Assembly (NCBI GenBank): GCA_023374025.1
Contig: SIJG01000023.1
Location: 543,197 to 607,196 of the forward strand
Length of the DNA: 64,000 bases
Origin: Heterodera schachtii
Lineage: Eukaryota > Nematoda > Chromadorea > Rhabditida > Heteroderidae
Direction: 5' to 3'
Below, piece by piece: positions 1 through 12,800 of the stretch. Under the pieces are notes generated by a model, which made no database searches, had not been told where the DNA came from, and saw only the letters and a list, made by a program, of their open reading frames with translations. Both the position numbers and the translations under genes were made by a program. Positions within the stretch are counted from its first letter, which is position 1; each line of letters starts with the position of its first letter.

Positions 1-407
1 TCGGGCAAATTAATTGCCATGGAGGAGAAATCAAATTCCAACCCAAATTCATTTAGCCTCTGATCTGTCACTGATTAGCCATTTCTGCAGGCATTTGCTC
101 TTATCACAGAGCTCATTAAATCCAATTATCTTCTTTAATTTGTCTTCGGGGCCAGCCATTTCCCCCCATCCTTTCTGATCAGAATGGATCAGTGATCTAA
201 TGTTATTCTCCTTATTTCCATTCCTCTATTCTTTTCTGATCAGATGGATCAGTGATCAAATTTATTCACTATATTTCTGATCGGATAAGCACCTTTTCCC
301 TCATTCTTTTCATTTTATTTCTGATCAGATGGATCATTGATTCAATTTGTCCTCTTTATCTGTCTTCGGATATTCCCTAATTCTTTCATTTTGATCAGAT
401 GGATCAG
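1..407. repeat. Intronic/upstream DNA of POLE with TGATCA-rich tandem repeat
   Basis: No exon could be supported here, so this is probably the intron before the first visible POLE exon. From about 170 to 407 an imperfect repeat of roughly 60 bp recurs, each unit carrying CTGATCAGATGGATCAGTGA. The same TGATCA-type words recur in other introns and spacers of the window (42.2-43.1 kb, 49.6-50.1 kb). Confidence 0.5.
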
Positions 408-3400
408 TGACCCGAGCTCGTTGCTGTTCCACCCGTCCCTGCGCGCCACACTGATCACACTGATGCGCAAACTGTGCCTGCTGCTGGTTGCCGAAATGCA
501 AAAGTTGGGCGCCACCGTCATCCACTGCTCATTCACGCGCATTGTGTTCTCCACAAACAGGTCGGTCAGTCGGTTCGGTGGTCAGCATTTTGAGAGGGTA
601 TCATGGAGAAAAGAATTCAATAAATTTTCATTTCTGGGGGGTGACTGTTTACTTATTGCTGTTCGAGACCAAAAAAAAACCCGAGACTTTTCTCGAGTCG
701 AGACCGAGACTCTCGAACAGCACTACCATGCATGAGACTCGGGAAAAGGGACAATGCCAAATCCGGGATTATATTGGGGTAAACAGACGAGCGAACATGG
801 ATAATCGTCCCATTAAAATGGGCGGTTTTTGACCCCTAATTTGGTGTCCCCATTTTCCTCTTTCTCCTCACAGAGATTCGTTGCCCCTCGGCCGTGCCTT
901 TGTCAATTCGCTGTTGGCCACGCTCGCCCGACGGCCAATGTTCGCCTCGCTTCAGCTTGGGCTCAAGCACTGCTCGGACATGTTGTTGTGGATTGACCAT
1001 GTGAGAGTGAATGAAATGAATTGTTAATTCTCAATTTTGGCGAATTCTCTCAAATTTATCGAATTTTACAAGAAAAACAAACATTTTCAATCCCTTAAAG
1101 ATTTGACAAAATAAAATGTTTGTTTAAGGCCAACAATGCGTTTGTGCACGCCAGCGATGATGGAAAGGTGAGTTGTGTTGTTTTGGGAAACAATAACAGT
1201 TTTTACTGTAGTCCTACTGTACATAAATTTTTTGTAAAATTGGATTGGAATTTATAAAAAAAAGAATATTTTCAAAATTTTATGATGAATTACTAATTTT
1301 TATTTCCATAAAACGGTTGAAAGTTTTTGAAAAATTTTGGTTTAATTTTTTTGAAAAATCTTAGTGATTCACCGTAAAAATTTCTCGAAAATTTTTTTCT
1401 TAGAATTTTCTTATGAAAAAACTTTCTAAGATTTTTTTCTTAGAATTTTCTTATGAAAAAACTTTCTAAGATTTTTTTCTTGAAAAATCTCTAAGTTAGA
1501 AATTAAAAAAAAATTTCTCGGGGGGGGGGGGAACGCCGGGGGGGGCGGGTGGGGAAATGAAGTGCACCCTGACTGAAGTGCCATTTCTTCAGTCCCGTCC
1601 TCCAAATTTACTATTTAAATGCCCTCCCCTCTTCTGCCGCAGGATGGCAAAATTGTGCTGAACTTTGCGCTGGCGGAGCGTCTGCCACGCGCGCGCGGCT
1701 GTCACAACTGCTTCACCACCGCGGTGAGCGGCTTCATGAGCATGCTGTCGCATAAGCAGCGACAGTTGCGGCGCCGGACCCAACAGCGGGAGGAGGGCGA
1801 GGAGGCACAGGACGAGGAGGAGCAACAACAACAACGGCGGAAACAGTTGCGACGGGACAGTGAGGAGGACGACGAGACGGAGCAGTACAACAACAACATG
1901 CGGGAGGAGGAGGACGATGGGGAAGCGGAGCAGCAACAACGGCAACAGGTGGGCAACGAACGACGACGACACTTTGGGGGGATTTGAAAATGCATGAAAT
2001 GCGCTGTGAAGTTTAATGGTCGAGAGACTCGACGCCAAATGGCAATTTATGGTCGAGACTCGACGCCAAAATGGCACTTTTTCAAATGACATGATTTATT
2101 CGAATAAAAATATCGATTTTTTGAAAAAATCCTGTTGAAATTATCATTAATCGGTTTTTTTTTATCCTAAAACTTTGGCTCATTGGCAATTCGTACAATA
2201 ATTTAACTCAATTAATCGGTTTTTTTTTTTATCCTAAAACTTTGGCTCATGGCATCGTACAATAATTTAATTTTTGTTTTTTTTTGTTTTTTTTAAAAAA
2301 CCCAAATTTTATTTTTAAATTTTAATGAAAATGTTCAATAATAAAAACAATAAAAAAAATTGGATTCATAAATTAGGTGTTCTTCCCAACTTTAAATTTA
2401 TGGATCATTTTATTGTTTGTATAATAAATAATTCAATTATATAAATTATTTCATTTTGCACAGCAGAATTCCCAATCCATCACCACCAGCAGCAAAAGCA
2501 AAAGTAATGCTTCTTCTTCGAAAGGACGGAGGCGACGGCACAAAGAAGAAGCGGACGACGACTCGGCGGAGGAGGAGCAGGACTTGGCCACATTCTGTGT
2601 GGCCCAACTGCGGGAGGAGTTGGTGCCCGGCCTGTTCAAGTTGACCTCCCTCCTTGTCGCTGCACGGCCCCAACTCCGTCCGCTGGCCGAACACTGCGGG
2701 GACGGGGGCGAGGACATGCCCTTTGAATTTGTCAATTGCATTTGCCGAGTAAAAAAATTGGGCTAATTATTTACAATGAAAATTTATTTGGGCATTTTGA
2801 GTCTTACGCCAAATAAATCAAATGTTCAAAAAAAAGACAAATTGGTGTTTGTTTTTTTTTTTATCATTTTAGCGAATTTATTTTCTGAAAATCTAAATTT
2901 TCAAACAAAAATTTTTCAAAAAAATAGAAATTTTTATAGAAAAATTCAAAAAAAAATTTCTAAAACTTTTTTATAGTGATTTTTTGGGAAAATTTAGTAA
3001 TTTGTAATAAAATTTAAAGTCAAATCACTAGAACAATTTTTAAAAAATTTTTCTTGAAATTTTTTTAAAAAAATTTCTCTGTTTTTTCTGAATTTCTAAG
3101 TTTTGAATTTTATTTTTTTTTAATTTCCGAGAGGTGGTGGGAACCAACTGCTCCCGTTGAATTTATTTTTCTATTGCCCTTTAAAAAAGGTGTTGAGTGT
3201 CATCCCCGCGCTGGACGAACAAATTGAACAAATCCGACACCAACTGTTGCTCATCCTTCAACAGGTACAGTACTACAACTACGATAATGCCGTCCTCAAT
3301 ATTTGTACATTTTTTAAATTAAAAAAAGGACGGTACGCCAAAAGAAATGTATGGGCCGTTGGCGGATTGGACGCCCTGCGCCGGTGTACTGCTCGAAAAT

Positions 3401-4613
3401 GTGTTCTGCCCAAAGTGTGCGGAGAGCACCGATCTGAACGTGGCACAGCCGTCGGCGGCGGCATTGGATGAGGATGGAAATGAAGAAAATAATGCCCGAG
3501 GGGGAGGAGGTGGGGTGGGGAGCAGTTCATTTCTCCGTCCCTGATCAGTCTCACCCCTCCCAAAAAATTTTTAAATAAAATTTTTCAAAACAAATTTTTT
3601 TTTCAAAAATCTTAATTTTTATGAGATGATTTCAAGAAAAAGAATTTTTGAAAAAATTTGTTCTATCATTTGAAATTTCATTTGAATCGCTGGCAATAAT
3701 TCCTTTTAAAATTTTTTCCAAAAAAAAAACATTTAAAAATTTATCCATTTGCCAAAATTATTATTATTTTTTCAAATTTGTTTCCAAAAGATGTTGCCAC
3801 GCGGGCGCCGTTCGCGTGCCGCCACTGCGCTACCCCGTACCCGTTGAGCATGGTGGAGGAACTGTTGCTGGAGCGCGCCGCGCGCATGCACGCCGCCTTC
3901 ACGCTGCAGGACTGGCGCTGTACAGTGTGCAAAAAGGTGGGGCACAGTTCTTGCCATTGAATTTTCTACTAAATTTATAAACTTAATTATTTTATTTATC
4001 GTGCATAATTTGACTAGTGGACCCAGGCCTGAATTTTTCCTGGGTCCAGGTGCAGTTGGGCAACCCCGATTTTCTTGGATCTCTGGAGTTTCCTGCGTTT
4101 GATAAAAATTTTATTCCAATTTATCAAAAAATGATTAGGTAAATAGAACCTAAACAAGATTTTTCGCAATTTTGTAAGCTTAATAGAGAACATTTAGGGC
4201 TATCGAATGCTATCAAGAAAGTTGGATTTGGTTAACAATGAAAAAAGTTATAGTTCAAAAACTGAGCTGGCGCGAAAACGACCCCGACCCAGCTCTAAGC
4301 CTCTGACTTTCACAGAAATTTCAAAAAACCCAGGTCTATAGTCCATGGACAAGCCTGGATTTTTATCTAGGAAATCCAGGCCTTGCTTGTCCATGCTTTT
4401 TCCAAAATGCCGAGGCTTTAAATCCATGAATTTTCACAGATGGGCTCCAAGTTCCTGGCCCGCTTCTGCGACTGCAACAACCGTTTCGAGGGTGTGCTCG
4501 GCGCTGAACGCCTGCGCCTCAATTTTGCGCTTCTCCGCCGCGTCTGCGGACGGCACGGCATGGCCAATGTGCAGCAGTGGTTGGACCAGGTGGAGCAGTT
4601 CTATGGCCAATGA
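408..4613 (+). CDS. POLE: DNA polymerase epsilon catalytic subunit, C-terminal part (5' end outside window)
   Basis: This is the catalytic subunit of the leading-strand replicase Pol epsilon; only the C-terminal non-catalytic half is present. Nine exons splice in one frame: 408-560, 874-1000, 1129-1167, 1643-1948, 2464-2748, 3190-3264, 3329-3509, 3791-3936 and 4440-4613 (stop 4611-4613). The first exon reads ATLITLMRKLCLLLVAEMQK and then FTRIVFST, matching the region before the tail zinc fingers in animal POLE. CysA is CPKC (exon 7) plus CRHC (exon 8). CysB is CTVC (end of exon 8) plus CDC (exon 9). These tail fingers are known to bind the accessory subunits. Exon 4 encodes a low-complexity Glu/Gln-rich insert, longer than the acidic stretch I recall at that place in human POLE. 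Introns are GT-AG. Convergent with the IFRD gene. The identification rests on alignment from memory. Confidence 0.93.
654..725. mobile_element. Miniature CTCGAG hairpin element in POLE intron
   Basis: A 72-bp foldback with outer arms TGCTGTTCGAGA (657-668) and TCTCGAACAGCA (711-722), filled with CTCGAG-type words. It shares these termini with the 24230-24513 element, which has a clean 8-bp duplication. I see no target-site duplication here, so it may be an old or internally deleted copy. Confidence 0.6.
1200..1560. repeat. AT-rich foldback sequence ending in a G homopolymer
   Basis: POLE intron sequence in which phrases such as TTCTTAGAATTTTCTTATGA recur directly and in near-inverted form, ending in AAATTTCTCGGGGGGGGGG and a GTGCACCCTGA-like string. 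The same phrases and G-run end recur at 28700-28965, so this is a dispersed repeat. No coding content seen. Confidence 0.45.
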
Positions 4614-5148
4614 GAGAGCGACGGATGAACCCGACCGATTGAAGAGCACATTTACAATGTTCATCACCAGGATAATGATTTATGATCCATGCAAGCCGAT
4701 CCAAATTAGCATTCCCGAAATTTTTGACCGAATCGGCATGCCAATTTTCGGCAAATTTTTTGACGCCTCGTTTTTTTGTCTGGTATCGGCTTGCGCGTCA
4801 TGTTTTTTTATGATTACAGACATTTTTGACCATTTTTTGATTTTTCCATTTGTTTGGATGTGTGTTTGATCTCTTTTTTCCCTGGTTGCCAAGTTAAATG
4901 TGGATTAAATAATTTAATTTTTTTTTTGTAAATGTTGCGCAAAAAAAGGGTTATTATTTACTACAGAGCAAGCACAGAACAGAGAAGAGACAGATAATAG
5001 TAGTTAATATGTGATGGGGGGGGGGGGGAAAGAGCCCAAATTAAGGCGGGAAAATTGGGTGAAAATAATATATATTTTTGTATAGGATCAGTAAAAGTGA
5101 TCAGTCAATCAAATGGTCCGGTCCGATCAGATTGATCAATCCGATCAG
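4614..5148. other. Convergent 3' spacer between POLE and IFRD
   Basis: No gene seen. It holds the 3' flanks of two converging genes, a G12 homopolymer near 5018-5029 and TGATCA-rich sequence next to the IFRD stop. The POLE intron just before the last exon (4140-4290) carries the right half of the dispersed hairpin family seen at 35540-35905. Confidence 0.5.
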
Positions 5149-8100
5149 TCAGTCGTCCTCAAAGTCGTGTTTGCCACCCATTTTCTTGTTGCGGCCCTTG
5201 TTTCGGCTGATGTTCCGCTGCTTTTGCTGCTCACCCAATTGGGTTCGCTAAAAACAAAAAAAAACATAATTTTTTGAGTTTTTCGGTGTCGTTTCCAATT
5301 TTTTATAATTGCCAATTAGTGAGTGTTTTAGCTAATTAATGCTATATAATAAACTGATTGACTGACCCGCTCCAACTTCTGTGCCTTGCTCATCTTTTGT
5401 GCCTGTTCCTCCTCATTCAGCACGGGGCCAAGGTCGAACAGTTCGCGCACCACTTCGTTGGTGGTTAAGTGCCGGTTCAGGTCACTCTGTACAAAATCAA
5501 ACAGAAAAATGAATGTTCCACGCAATTGGGAAGCAATTTGTGTGCCAAATTAGAAATTATCGAAAAAAATCTTTAAAAAATTTTATAAAAAATTTCAAAA
5601 ATAAATAAAAAATTTCAGCGATTTTTGGAAAACTTTTTAGGAAAAGCTTACAATTAGTTGTAATTGATCAGAAAATTTCGAAAAAATCGCTAGAAAAATT
5701 TGTGGTGCCACAACACGCGCATTTTGCCCCAAAGAATTTTTTTGTAAAATTTTACAAAATTAATTTTTCGAGGGGGGCGAACAACAAGCCAAGGAGTCGT
5801 TTCATGAAAAAATTTTCATGCCCCCCGGAATTCATGCGCAAATTCCCATGCCCTGCCCCACTCCACCGACCCGTAACAGTTGGCACAACGCGTCGTACAA
5901 CAGTTTGGCATGGCATCCGTCCAGTGCCAGCGCCTCGCGCTGTTTGTTGAACCGTACGGTGGCGGCGGTGGAGGTAGAGGAGGAGGGGGCGTTGGCATTG
6001 GTCAACAGCACGTCGTTCAGCTGACGGAATGTCATCCGTTGCAGTTTCTTGTCCCGCTTGGCGCGCTGCTTGGACGAGTCGAGCGCCAAGTCGGCCAACA
6101 CGTCGACGAGTTCGGCATGGTTTCTGCAAGGGATGTAAAATTATGAAAATTTTTGTTTTTTAAGGCCCAAGAAAAAAACTTTTTTTTTTGGGCACACAAA
6201 ACGTTCAAATTAAAAATTGAATAAATTATTTATATATAAAACTGAGGAAATAAATGTAATTTTAATTATCTCTAACAAACAAAATGGAATTTAAAAAAAT
6301 AATAAATTAAAAATTCTATTTTTTGTTTAAAAAATGCAAAAAAAAAAAATTTTAGTTTGTTTTTCTTGCAATTTTTTAATTAAATTCGTAGGAATAAGAA
6401 GCAACGGGTGGCGTTGGGAAAGATGGGATGAATGAATCACAAATGAAAAAAAGTGGGAAAGAATTTTGAAATGATTTTAGGTTTTCATCAAAAAAAAAAT
6501 TTGCGTATAAAACGGTGCCTGAAGCGGAAATCGTCGCCCAAATTTTTGAGTCCAATTTCGAAGAGTGCGCACAGCGCTTCGCCCGCGGAAATGCGCGCCT
6601 CGACGGTGGTGGAGGCGAGGAAAGCGCACAGTTTGGGCTGCACCTCGTCAATGGTTGAGGAGATGAGGGCGGGTTCGAACTGTGAAATTCGTTTACGGAT
6701 GGATGAAGAGGTAAGCGGGGCATAATTAATTAGTGGCATAATTAAGGGCATGGTAATTATGGCAATTAATAAATTAATTTTTGTAATTGCAAATTGTAGC
6801 GAGGAAAGTTTAAGCAAAAATATATTGGATTTTTACCAAAAAATTTTTTTTTTTTTTTTTTTGAAATTTTACCAACGGTAATTACGGATTTTCCGTAATT
6901 TTTAATTCGTTAATTTTGACGATGACTCACTCTTTCCAACAGCAGTGCCCAGGAGGCAATTGCGGATGAGAACAGCGAAGTGCCGTCGGTGCCGGTGGGT
7001 CGCATGCCAAGCCAAACATTTTTGAGCGTTTGCAACGCCGCGAAACGGTGGCCACGACTCTGACATGACAAATGTCAAAATTAAATTCTATTTCATCTTT
7101 TCCTATTTCGTAAATTTTTTACGAAATTAAATTATACCCTTTTGAGGGACAAGAGGGATTTGAATTTTGAAATACACCCTAAAAGTTGCAAAATCCTCTC
7201 GCGCGTCCACCGCCCACCTCAACACTCAAATAGACGCAAATGCCAACGGCTTGGGCACACGCGGCACGCACCGCTTCGGCGGCGGTTCCATCCGCGCACA
7301 TTTGGCACATCGCTTCAACAATGGCACACAGCTCGTTCTCAAGATCAACACCTGTGGCCAAGAAAAAGAAAAATATGTAGGATCAGGCACTAACAATAAG
7401 TAATATAAATTTCAAATTTTTTGGATTTTAGAGTAAAATTTTAAATTTTAGAAAACAGTGACAAAGTATCGACGCCGTAATTTTTTGCTTTGCAAGTTTT
7501 TGGAAAGTCAGTAGTAAATTTGGTTTTTAATTATATTTAGGCTTTCAAAAAAAAAAAATTAAATTTTTAATTTTTGCCACGTTTTTGGATGTACCTAAAT
7601 TTGGTAATTTCAAGGTTGACAATTGGCATTTTTGTGTAAAAAAAAAGACATACAAACACACCCAATTGGACACTGATCAATGCGGCCAGTGAACAGGCCC
7701 GAATCGCCTCTTCCGAAGTCCGTTTCAAATTTTTCTCAACAATTTCCGCAATTGCACAACGCCATTTGTCACTGAAAAAAATTTTTTTTTTTTTAATTTC
7801 CCGCAAAATTTTGTCGGAATTTTCATGAATTTGGATCATCAAAAAACTTACACACTGTCCGGAATCCAATGCTTGTGCAGCACCAACAAAAGGTTGTCCA
7901 ACGCCTTTGTCCGTGTGGCAATTCTGATTTTGTAAAAAACAAATTAAAAAAATGGATCGGTCAATGTTCCAAGAATTTCCCGAATTCCTCTGCAAAATTT
8001 GAATCCTATTCACGAAAATTGAGTCCGTAAAATTGTAATTTCCGGGTCTATAGAACCCGGGATAGGAACAATGATTTTGTTGTGTAGAATTGTTTTCCGA

Positions 8101-8975
8101 GACATTTTGGTCCGTTTTTTTTTTAGAAATTCCGGATCTTAAATAGTAAGTCATGAAGAAAATTGAGCGCTTTGCTAATTGAATGAAAAACGGTTAAATA
8201 CCCCGCTTAAATTGCATTTTTGGAAAGAAAAATATCCCCAAAAATGGAAAAAATGGTAAGGAATCTTTTTTTTTGCAATAACAAAACAACAAAAACCGTT
8301 TGTCCTGCGCATTTTCCACTTGGTCAGCAAACGAGTCAATCATGGCGAACTCAATGTTTTCGCCATCTAAATTTTAAGTAATTAAAAAAGCCCTCAACTA
8401 ATTAAATTAATTAATTAGGGATAAAATATGCAATTATTTTGATAAAAATGGCACCGGAATCACCGCCGCCGCCAATGTCCGCTCCGCCGCCGGTCATTGA
8501 CGAGTGCACACTTTCCAACTCGTCCATTTCGCTGAGCAACTCCAACCGTTCACGGCCACACACCGAACCGCCGCCACCACCACCTGTAACGGAAAAATGG
8601 GAATTTTTTAGTTTTTTTGTAAATTTACGGATGGACGGGAAATTAGTGACCGACTGACTAATTGGATTAAAATACCCATTTTCCGGGACTTTCACTCTCA
8701 TTTTGTTGGACCTTTCAACCAAGAAAATTAAGAATTTGCTGGGTTAAAAATCCTATTTTCCAGGCCCAGGAAGATGGATCGAGGAAATTGGGATTTCCGT
8801 ATTAAAAATCCCATTTTACTGATTCCCGGCCCATTTTGGACCGAAATTAGCCCTTAATCATCACCCAAAAATGTAAATCCTACGCCTAACCTTTTGGATT
8901 TGCAGCAGCAGCGGACAGTGCCGACACACTTGGCAATGCCAACGACACTTTGTTGGTGTTCCGTTTCTTCCCCAT
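5149..8975 (-). CDS. IFRD: Interferon-related developmental regulator (IFRD1/IFRD2) family protein
   Basis: IFRD proteins are HEAT-repeat-like factors linked to transcriptional co-regulation and, for IFRD2, to inactive ribosomes. Eleven exons, in transcript order: 8975-8891, 8583-8455, 8366-8297, 7923-7852, 7771-7662, 7351-7218, 7059-6931, 6679-6519, 6123-5871, 5486-5367 and 5247-5149. Together they give 453 codons plus stop, close to the roughly 450 residues of human IFRD1. The start MGKKRNTNK resembles the vertebrate N-terminus. Conserved blocks include ISAGEALCALFEIG (cf. human IAAGESLALLFEL), KQRAKRDKKLQR, and NEVVRELFDLGP (cf. NEFLRNVFELGP) in the C-terminal domain. The intron between 6519 and 6123 starts with GC (AG|GCACCG); frame and family length both demand it. 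Shares a divergent upstream region with the KIAA2013-like gene. Confidence 0.93.
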
Positions 8976-9824
8976 TTTTTTCAAAAAATTTCTGTCCCTT
9001 TTTTTTGTCTCGACTTTCGACACTTTGTCTTCGACTTTTGTTAGGCTATTCCTCCTCCTCCTCTTTCAGTGCTTTTCGTGTAACAACCCTTTCTAATATT
9101 GGTAAAAAATTCTGTCGTCGTCGTCGTCAAATTGGTGGCACAGTTTTTCACACGACGGTTATGAAAATGATATTTTTTTCGTAAAAAATCGGCCAAAGTT
9201 TTTCTGCTTTTATGACAACGGTGGCGGTTGGCCAACAAAAGCGTCAATTTGTGGGCGGCGGAAGGGTCCTTCAGCAATTCGTTGTTGTCGGAGCACATAT
9301 ATTTTGTTGAAAAATTAAGAGAACGCACTCTTCTCTGAGAATTTTGAGCTAAAGTTTTTAAGTGTTTTTATTTTAAATTGGGGAAAACAAAGTTTTTTAA
9401 CGGATTTCAGGACAGAATTTGGTGTAAATCCGTGTTCAAATTAGCATGAAGATGGGAACAAATTAGCTAAATGCTAATTGAAATGGAAAATCTTACAGTT
9501 CCTTCTGTTTTTTAAGGCTAGACTTGTGAATCAGCAGATTTTTCTTACGAAATAATTTTAATTTTTTTTAAAATTTATTCATTTTGGCATAATGTTTTCA
9601 TTTTTAAATTTCATGGTTTTTAATTTTCGTTTTTGTAAGGTTCAACTTTAAGAAACCTAAGTAAATTTTCTATGAAATTTCCGCTTCATTAGAAATTCTT
9701 ATATTTTTCACACTAAATTTTTCGTGAAATTTTTCCCGTTGTTTAAATTTTTCGGCGTCAACCAATAATTGCAGAGTAAATTGAATTTTGTACAACAATT
9801 GTACATAAACTGTCCAACAATTTC
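8976..9824. promoter_or_regulatory. Divergent intergenic region between IFRD (-) and KIAA2013-like (+) genes
   Basis: About 850 bp separates the two start codons. It holds AT-rich sequence and a GC-richer patch around 9180-9300 with an open minus-strand frame that matches nothing I recognise. It must contain both promoters or 5' UTRs, but I see no clear TATA box or trans-splice leader evidence. Confidence 0.4.
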
Positions 9825-12800
9825 ATGTTTACTTGGATGACGGCCAAGCGATGGTTGTTGCGTCGGCTCAGCTTAATTCTGGACCTGTCTCGGCACATTT
9901 TGTTAGATTTTAAACAAAAATTTTGGCATTTTTATTTGGCCACGTTTTTTGTAGAATTTTTTTTTTTCAAATTTTATACACACAAATTGAATTGGCACAA
10001 ATATTGTAGCATTTGTTCCAAGGAATTTTGTTTCTACATATGAGTGTACAAAAAATGTAAGCATTTTGCCCCAAAAACCCGTAAAAATGCCAAAATTTTG
10101 CCGAATTGTCCAATTTTTTTAGGCCTCGGCAGAGCTCCCGACGGTTGGCACTTGTCGGCTGTGTCATTTCGGTGCTGTTCCTCTACACATTTCTGTTTGG
10201 ATGGCCAGGCCCTAACATTTACAGCAACAAACAACCGGCCATTGAGCACTGTGTGGCCGATCATATGATCAGGTCCCGTTTATTTTCCTTTTTTTTTTTC
10301 AAATTTTGAAAAAAACCCATGGATTTTTTCGTTTAAAAAAAGCCGATGGATTTTTTCGTTTTGTAAAAACTCGTCGTTTCTGTATGATTTAAAAAATAAC
10401 GGCTAATACAGCCGATGGCACCCAAATTTTTTTTTGTTTGAAGGGCTTGAAAAACAGTGCCCCTATCTCGAATTGGCATTTTTCAGCCTCTTTTTATGTT
10501 TAGGTTTTAATATTTTTCTATTTTTCCCCTGAAAATTTTAGGAAAGGCATTTCCCATCCGCTGGTAAATGGACAAGCCGAGGACGGCACATATTGGCGAG
10601 GTTGGCATTGTGCAAATTTGGGCATTTTACCCCATACATGAAAAAGGGGGGGGGGGTCAACCGAAATTTTTGCGAAGGGGTCTGGGGGGGGGGGGGTCGA
10701 GGGGGGGGTCAGCGGCCAATTTTGCGAAGGGGTCCCGGCCATGTAAATCGGTGACCTTTTTTTTTTTTTTTTTTGCTTTTACAACGGACTTTTTTTGCGG
10801 CGGGCTTTTTTCAAGAAAATTTCGCGAAAAGGTGGGCCGGCGGTGCCGCTAGGCGCCGCCGGGGTAAAATTTTGAAAATTTGAGCGCAATTTGTTAACAG
10901 ATCTTCACCAAAAACTTCCGAATTTTGCGATTTTTTAGCAAGTGGACGACTTTTTTTGTTTATAAAAAACGTTTTTTTTTTGCGGCGCGGTTTTGAAAAA
11001 ACTTTTTTAGGCCAGGGGGGGGTTCGGCGGCGCCGATAGGCGCCGCCGAAAATTTTTGTAATTTTAATGCTATTTATTAGCTGATTTTGTCTAAAAAAAT
11101 GACCAAATTTTGAGATTTTGGGCTAATTTTTTAAGAAAAAATAGGATTTTTGGGGGGCCGGCGGTGCCGGTAGGCGCCGCCGGGAAAAATTTTCAGAATT
11201 TTAATGAATTTTGTTAAGAAAATAGCCAAATTTTTCAAAAATTTTCCTCTTTTCCCCTTCGCCGGCGACCCCCCCCCCCCCACCTCTTTTACACCGGCCC
11301 CCCCTCGATGCGAAGGGGTCCCCCATTTTGGGGCACTTTGCGGGCGAAGGGGGGGGGGGGGTCGACCCCCCCCTTTTTCATGTATGTTTTACCCCTCAAT
11401 TTTTCATTTTTTTTTTCAAAAAACAGAAAACCGTGTCGCTTTTGCTGGCAATGGCTTCCTGGGCATTGACATGGCATTGGACCGTCGGTTGGTGTTATTG
11501 GCCAACGAAAGTGGTCGTTCCCATTTGCACACCGGCTTCCATCCGTTGGCACGTCATTTATTTCAAAAAAAAAAAAAAAAAAATTTTTTTCAATCTTTTA
11601 AAAACAAACAAACCTAACCAAACATTTTTTTATGGAATTTCAAAAACCATTATGCCCTCCCTCCCTCTCCCAAAATGAAAATTTAAAATTCTTAAACAGA
11701 TTAAACCTAAATTTCCCTGGCGGCGTCTAACGGCACTTTTTTTGTTGCAAAACTTGGTCCCAAAATGGCCAAAGGCCCTCCCGAAATTTTGTTTCTGGAT
11801 ACAGGCCCTGTCAAAGAATGAATACTCTTTTTATAATATATATAAATTAAAGTCTTCATAAAAACTAAAAAAAATTTTTTTTTTGAAAAGCATGAAATTT
11901 TAAATAAATGATTTTTAAAATGTTTTTTTTCCACTTCAGGTGGACGTCCAAATGCCATTGGCCTCTCAGCGTGACTCCATGGCATTTGCTGATCCGGTGG
12001 ACGGTGTTGCGCGGTCGGTGCACTGCTCCAAAGTGGTGGGTTCATAGTGCCAGGATGATTGTGCCAATTCCATCATTACAACAATTATTAATGACACTTT
12101 TTAACAATTTTTTGGGGGTTTAACCCCCAACTTTTCAATCATTTTTGATTAAATGACATATAAATTTTTTAAATTTGGGTCAAAATATATGAAAAATTGC
12201 GAAACGTTTTTTTAGCCAAATTTTCGACGCAATTTATCCAAAAAATAAGCTATTGCATAAATTGGCACTTAAAAATTGAATAAAATTAACATTGCCATGG
12301 CTAATTTATAATATTTGGGGCTTTTGACACCCAAAAAATGAGTAAAAAATTAAATTAAAATTGCCCATTTCCATATTTTCCAGGCCGACAAATGCGTGTG
12401 CATCAGTCAGACGGTGTACGCGCATCGGACCCGTCCTGAACTGCTTGTGCAGGACGTGCATATCATCAACCCATCCGTCAGTTAGTTTTGTTATCTCTGA
12501 AAAAATGAAAAAGAAAACATTTCCAAATGAAAAAAATTTTTTTTTTAATTTTTTCTTTTTTGGATTTTTGTTACCCATGGATTTCAAGTAAATTTTGAAA
12601 TTTTTCCCAATGTTGGGCCTATGTAAAGCCACTTTTTGACCTGGGCAAAATATTGGGTAATATTTAAATTTCCACGAATTTTTTTTGCATTTAAATATAA
12701 TCCAAATAAATTACTTTAAAATGGCCACAAGTTTTCAGACCAGCTCATTTTCCGTCACATTTGCTCGGCGTCGAACGGATTGGGAGGAACACAAAAAAGG

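Noticed and set aside
1589..1995. Minus-strand Leu/Arg/Ser-rich frames opposite POLE exon 4
   Set aside because: Shadow of the Gln/Glu-rich POLE coding sequence on the plus strand.
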